Shown here in pieces: positions 6,058 to 6,559 of a DNA stretch of 6,559 bases; position 1 is the first letter of the stretch, and the number at the start of each line of letters is the position of its first letter. The DNA is taken from the NCBI GenBank assembly GCA_003220855.1, contig QHTP01000292.1, positions 1-6,559 on the forward strand. The letters run 5' to 3'. A program made the position numbers and the translations under genes. Source of the stretch: Gemmatimonadota bacterium. Lineage in GTDB: Bacteria > Gemmatimonadota > Gemmatimonadetes > Gemmatimonadales > GWC2-71-9. Under the pieces are notes generated by a model. The model was not told the origin of the DNA, searched no databases, and saw only the letters and a program-made list of their open reading frames with translations.

Positions 6058-6474
6058 ATGCGGCTCTCATTCCTCGTCTCTTCAATCACCCTCTTGAGCC
6101 TTGCCGCCTGCAGTGGTCCGACCGCACGGCTTGCGGGCCCCACGTCGGCTCTCGGCGGCAATTGGCGAACAGCGCCGGCAGTCCCGTCTGGGAGTGGCAT
6201 CGATCTCCAGCTTGCCACGAACGGACCTATCGTCACAGGTGCTGGTCAGGAGTATGCAATCCTGTACCTCAAGGACTCGTTCAGTATCACCGGCAGGCAA
6301 GGTTCGGATGGCACTTTCCGTCTCACCTTGACCTCCCGTGACGGGACGGTCGGCACGCACGGTGGGCACCTCGTCGGTTCGAACGAGTTTCGGATGTGGT
6401 GGGTGCAGCCGCCGTGCCCCGGGGGGACCCCTTGCGGGCCCGATTCACTGACCTTCGTGCGAGAGCCACAATAG
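6058..6474 (+). CDS. Small predicted lipoprotein, function unknown
   Basis: The 138-residue product starts at ATG 6058, five bases after an excellent ribosome binding site, GGAGGAGG at 6045-6052. It has a lipoprotein signal peptide: MRL, a hydrophobic core FLVSSITLLSL, and the lipobox LAAC with lipidated Cys18. The mature part is Ser/Thr/Gly-rich and probably beta-structured: GGNWRTAPAVPSGSGIDLQL, AILYLKDSFSITGRQGSDG, FRLTLTSRDGTVGTHGGHLVG, and a closing DSLTFVREPQ. The alternation of short strands with an early Gly-x-Trp recalls lipocalin-like or similar small beta-barrel lipoproteins, but I cannot assign a family. Two Cys (CPGGTPC) near the end could form a disulfide. A longer frame from GTG 5992 would bury the signal peptide and is rejected. 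The left neighbour is an integrase remnant; a second possible gene follows 49 nt downstream. Confidence 0.8.
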   Translation: MRLSFLVSSITLLSLAACSGPTARLAGPTSALGGNWRTAPAVPSGSGIDLQLATNGPIVTGAGQEYAILYLKDSFSITGRQGSDGTFRLTLTSRDGTVGTHGGHLVGSNEFRMWWVQPPCPGGTPCGPDSLTFVREPQ

Positions 6475-6523
6475 GACGAGTTGCGGTGGTCGCGTAACAA
6501 GCGCTCGACGGAGGATGAACACT

Positions 6524-6559
6524 ATGTTGAGACGCTCACCCGTTTCCAGTGTCGTCGCG
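6524..6559 (+). CDS. Possible gene start, cut by the right window edge
   Basis: ATG at 6524 follows GGAGG (6510-6514) at a 9-nt spacing and opens a frame MLRRSPVSSVVA that is uninterrupted to the end of the window. An in-frame ATG at 6515 lies directly against the GGAGG and is less likely. The basic start followed by small and hydrophobic residues would fit an exported protein like its upstream neighbour, but only 12 codons are available. The evidence is the ribosome binding site and position alone. Confidence 0.4.
   Translation, partial: MLRRSPVSSVVA

Noticed and set aside
6491..6514. TAACAAGCGCTCGACGGAGG resembling the left end of an integron attC site
   Set aside because: The first seven bases do not fit RYYYAAC, no matching GTTRRRY end or long imperfect palindrome follows before the window ends, and the GGAGG is better explained as a ribosome binding site.

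Overview
The window is GC-rich bacterial chromosome with densely packed genes. Nearly everything from the left edge to about position 5600 reads on the minus strand, except ptsN. No rRNA, tRNA, CRISPR array or complete insertion sequence is visible. The organism cannot be named from six or so housekeeping genes. The high GC, the short overlapping operons and the solitary four-helix-bundle gene beside heptamer repeats suggest an environmental bacterium, possibly Gemmatimonadota-like, but this is only an impression.

Layout from left to right. (1) 1-1882, minus: a co-transcribed run of dusB (tRNA-dihydrouridine synthase), larB (nickel-pincer cofactor synthesis) and a membrane protein cut by the window edge. 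Each gene overlaps the next by 4 nt. (2) 1883-1960: a short divergent intergenic region holding a long near-perfect hairpin. (3) 1961-2413, plus: ptsN, an EIIA-Ntr-type phosphoacceptor protein. (4) 2425-2860: an island with heptamer tandem repeats, a short four-helix-bundle (23S-IVP/S23-type) gene on the minus strand, and an 11-bp inverted repeat on its two sides. (5) 2866-5593, minus: lysA (diaminopimelate decarboxylase) followed by guaA (GMP synthase). Their junction is abnormal: lysA has no stop codon where the protein should end, and guaA lacks the codons for its first roughly 25-30 residues, including the expected N-terminal DFGSQY segment. The two appear to be joined out of frame by a small deletion, which is either real or an assembly error. 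(6) 5594-6057: no intact gene, but the degraded 3' end of a tyrosine-recombinase gene on the minus strand. (7) 6058-6559, plus: a small predicted lipoprotein with a strong ribosome binding site, then the first codons of another possible gene.

Most of the genes are basic metabolism (tRNA modification, lysine and peptidoglycan precursor synthesis, guanine nucleotide synthesis) and do not form one pathway. The least ordinary points are the lysA-guaA junction, the repeat-flanked four-helix-bundle island, the hairpin between dusB and ptsN, and the integrase remnant next to the accessory-looking right end. I do not see a convincing new multi-gene system.
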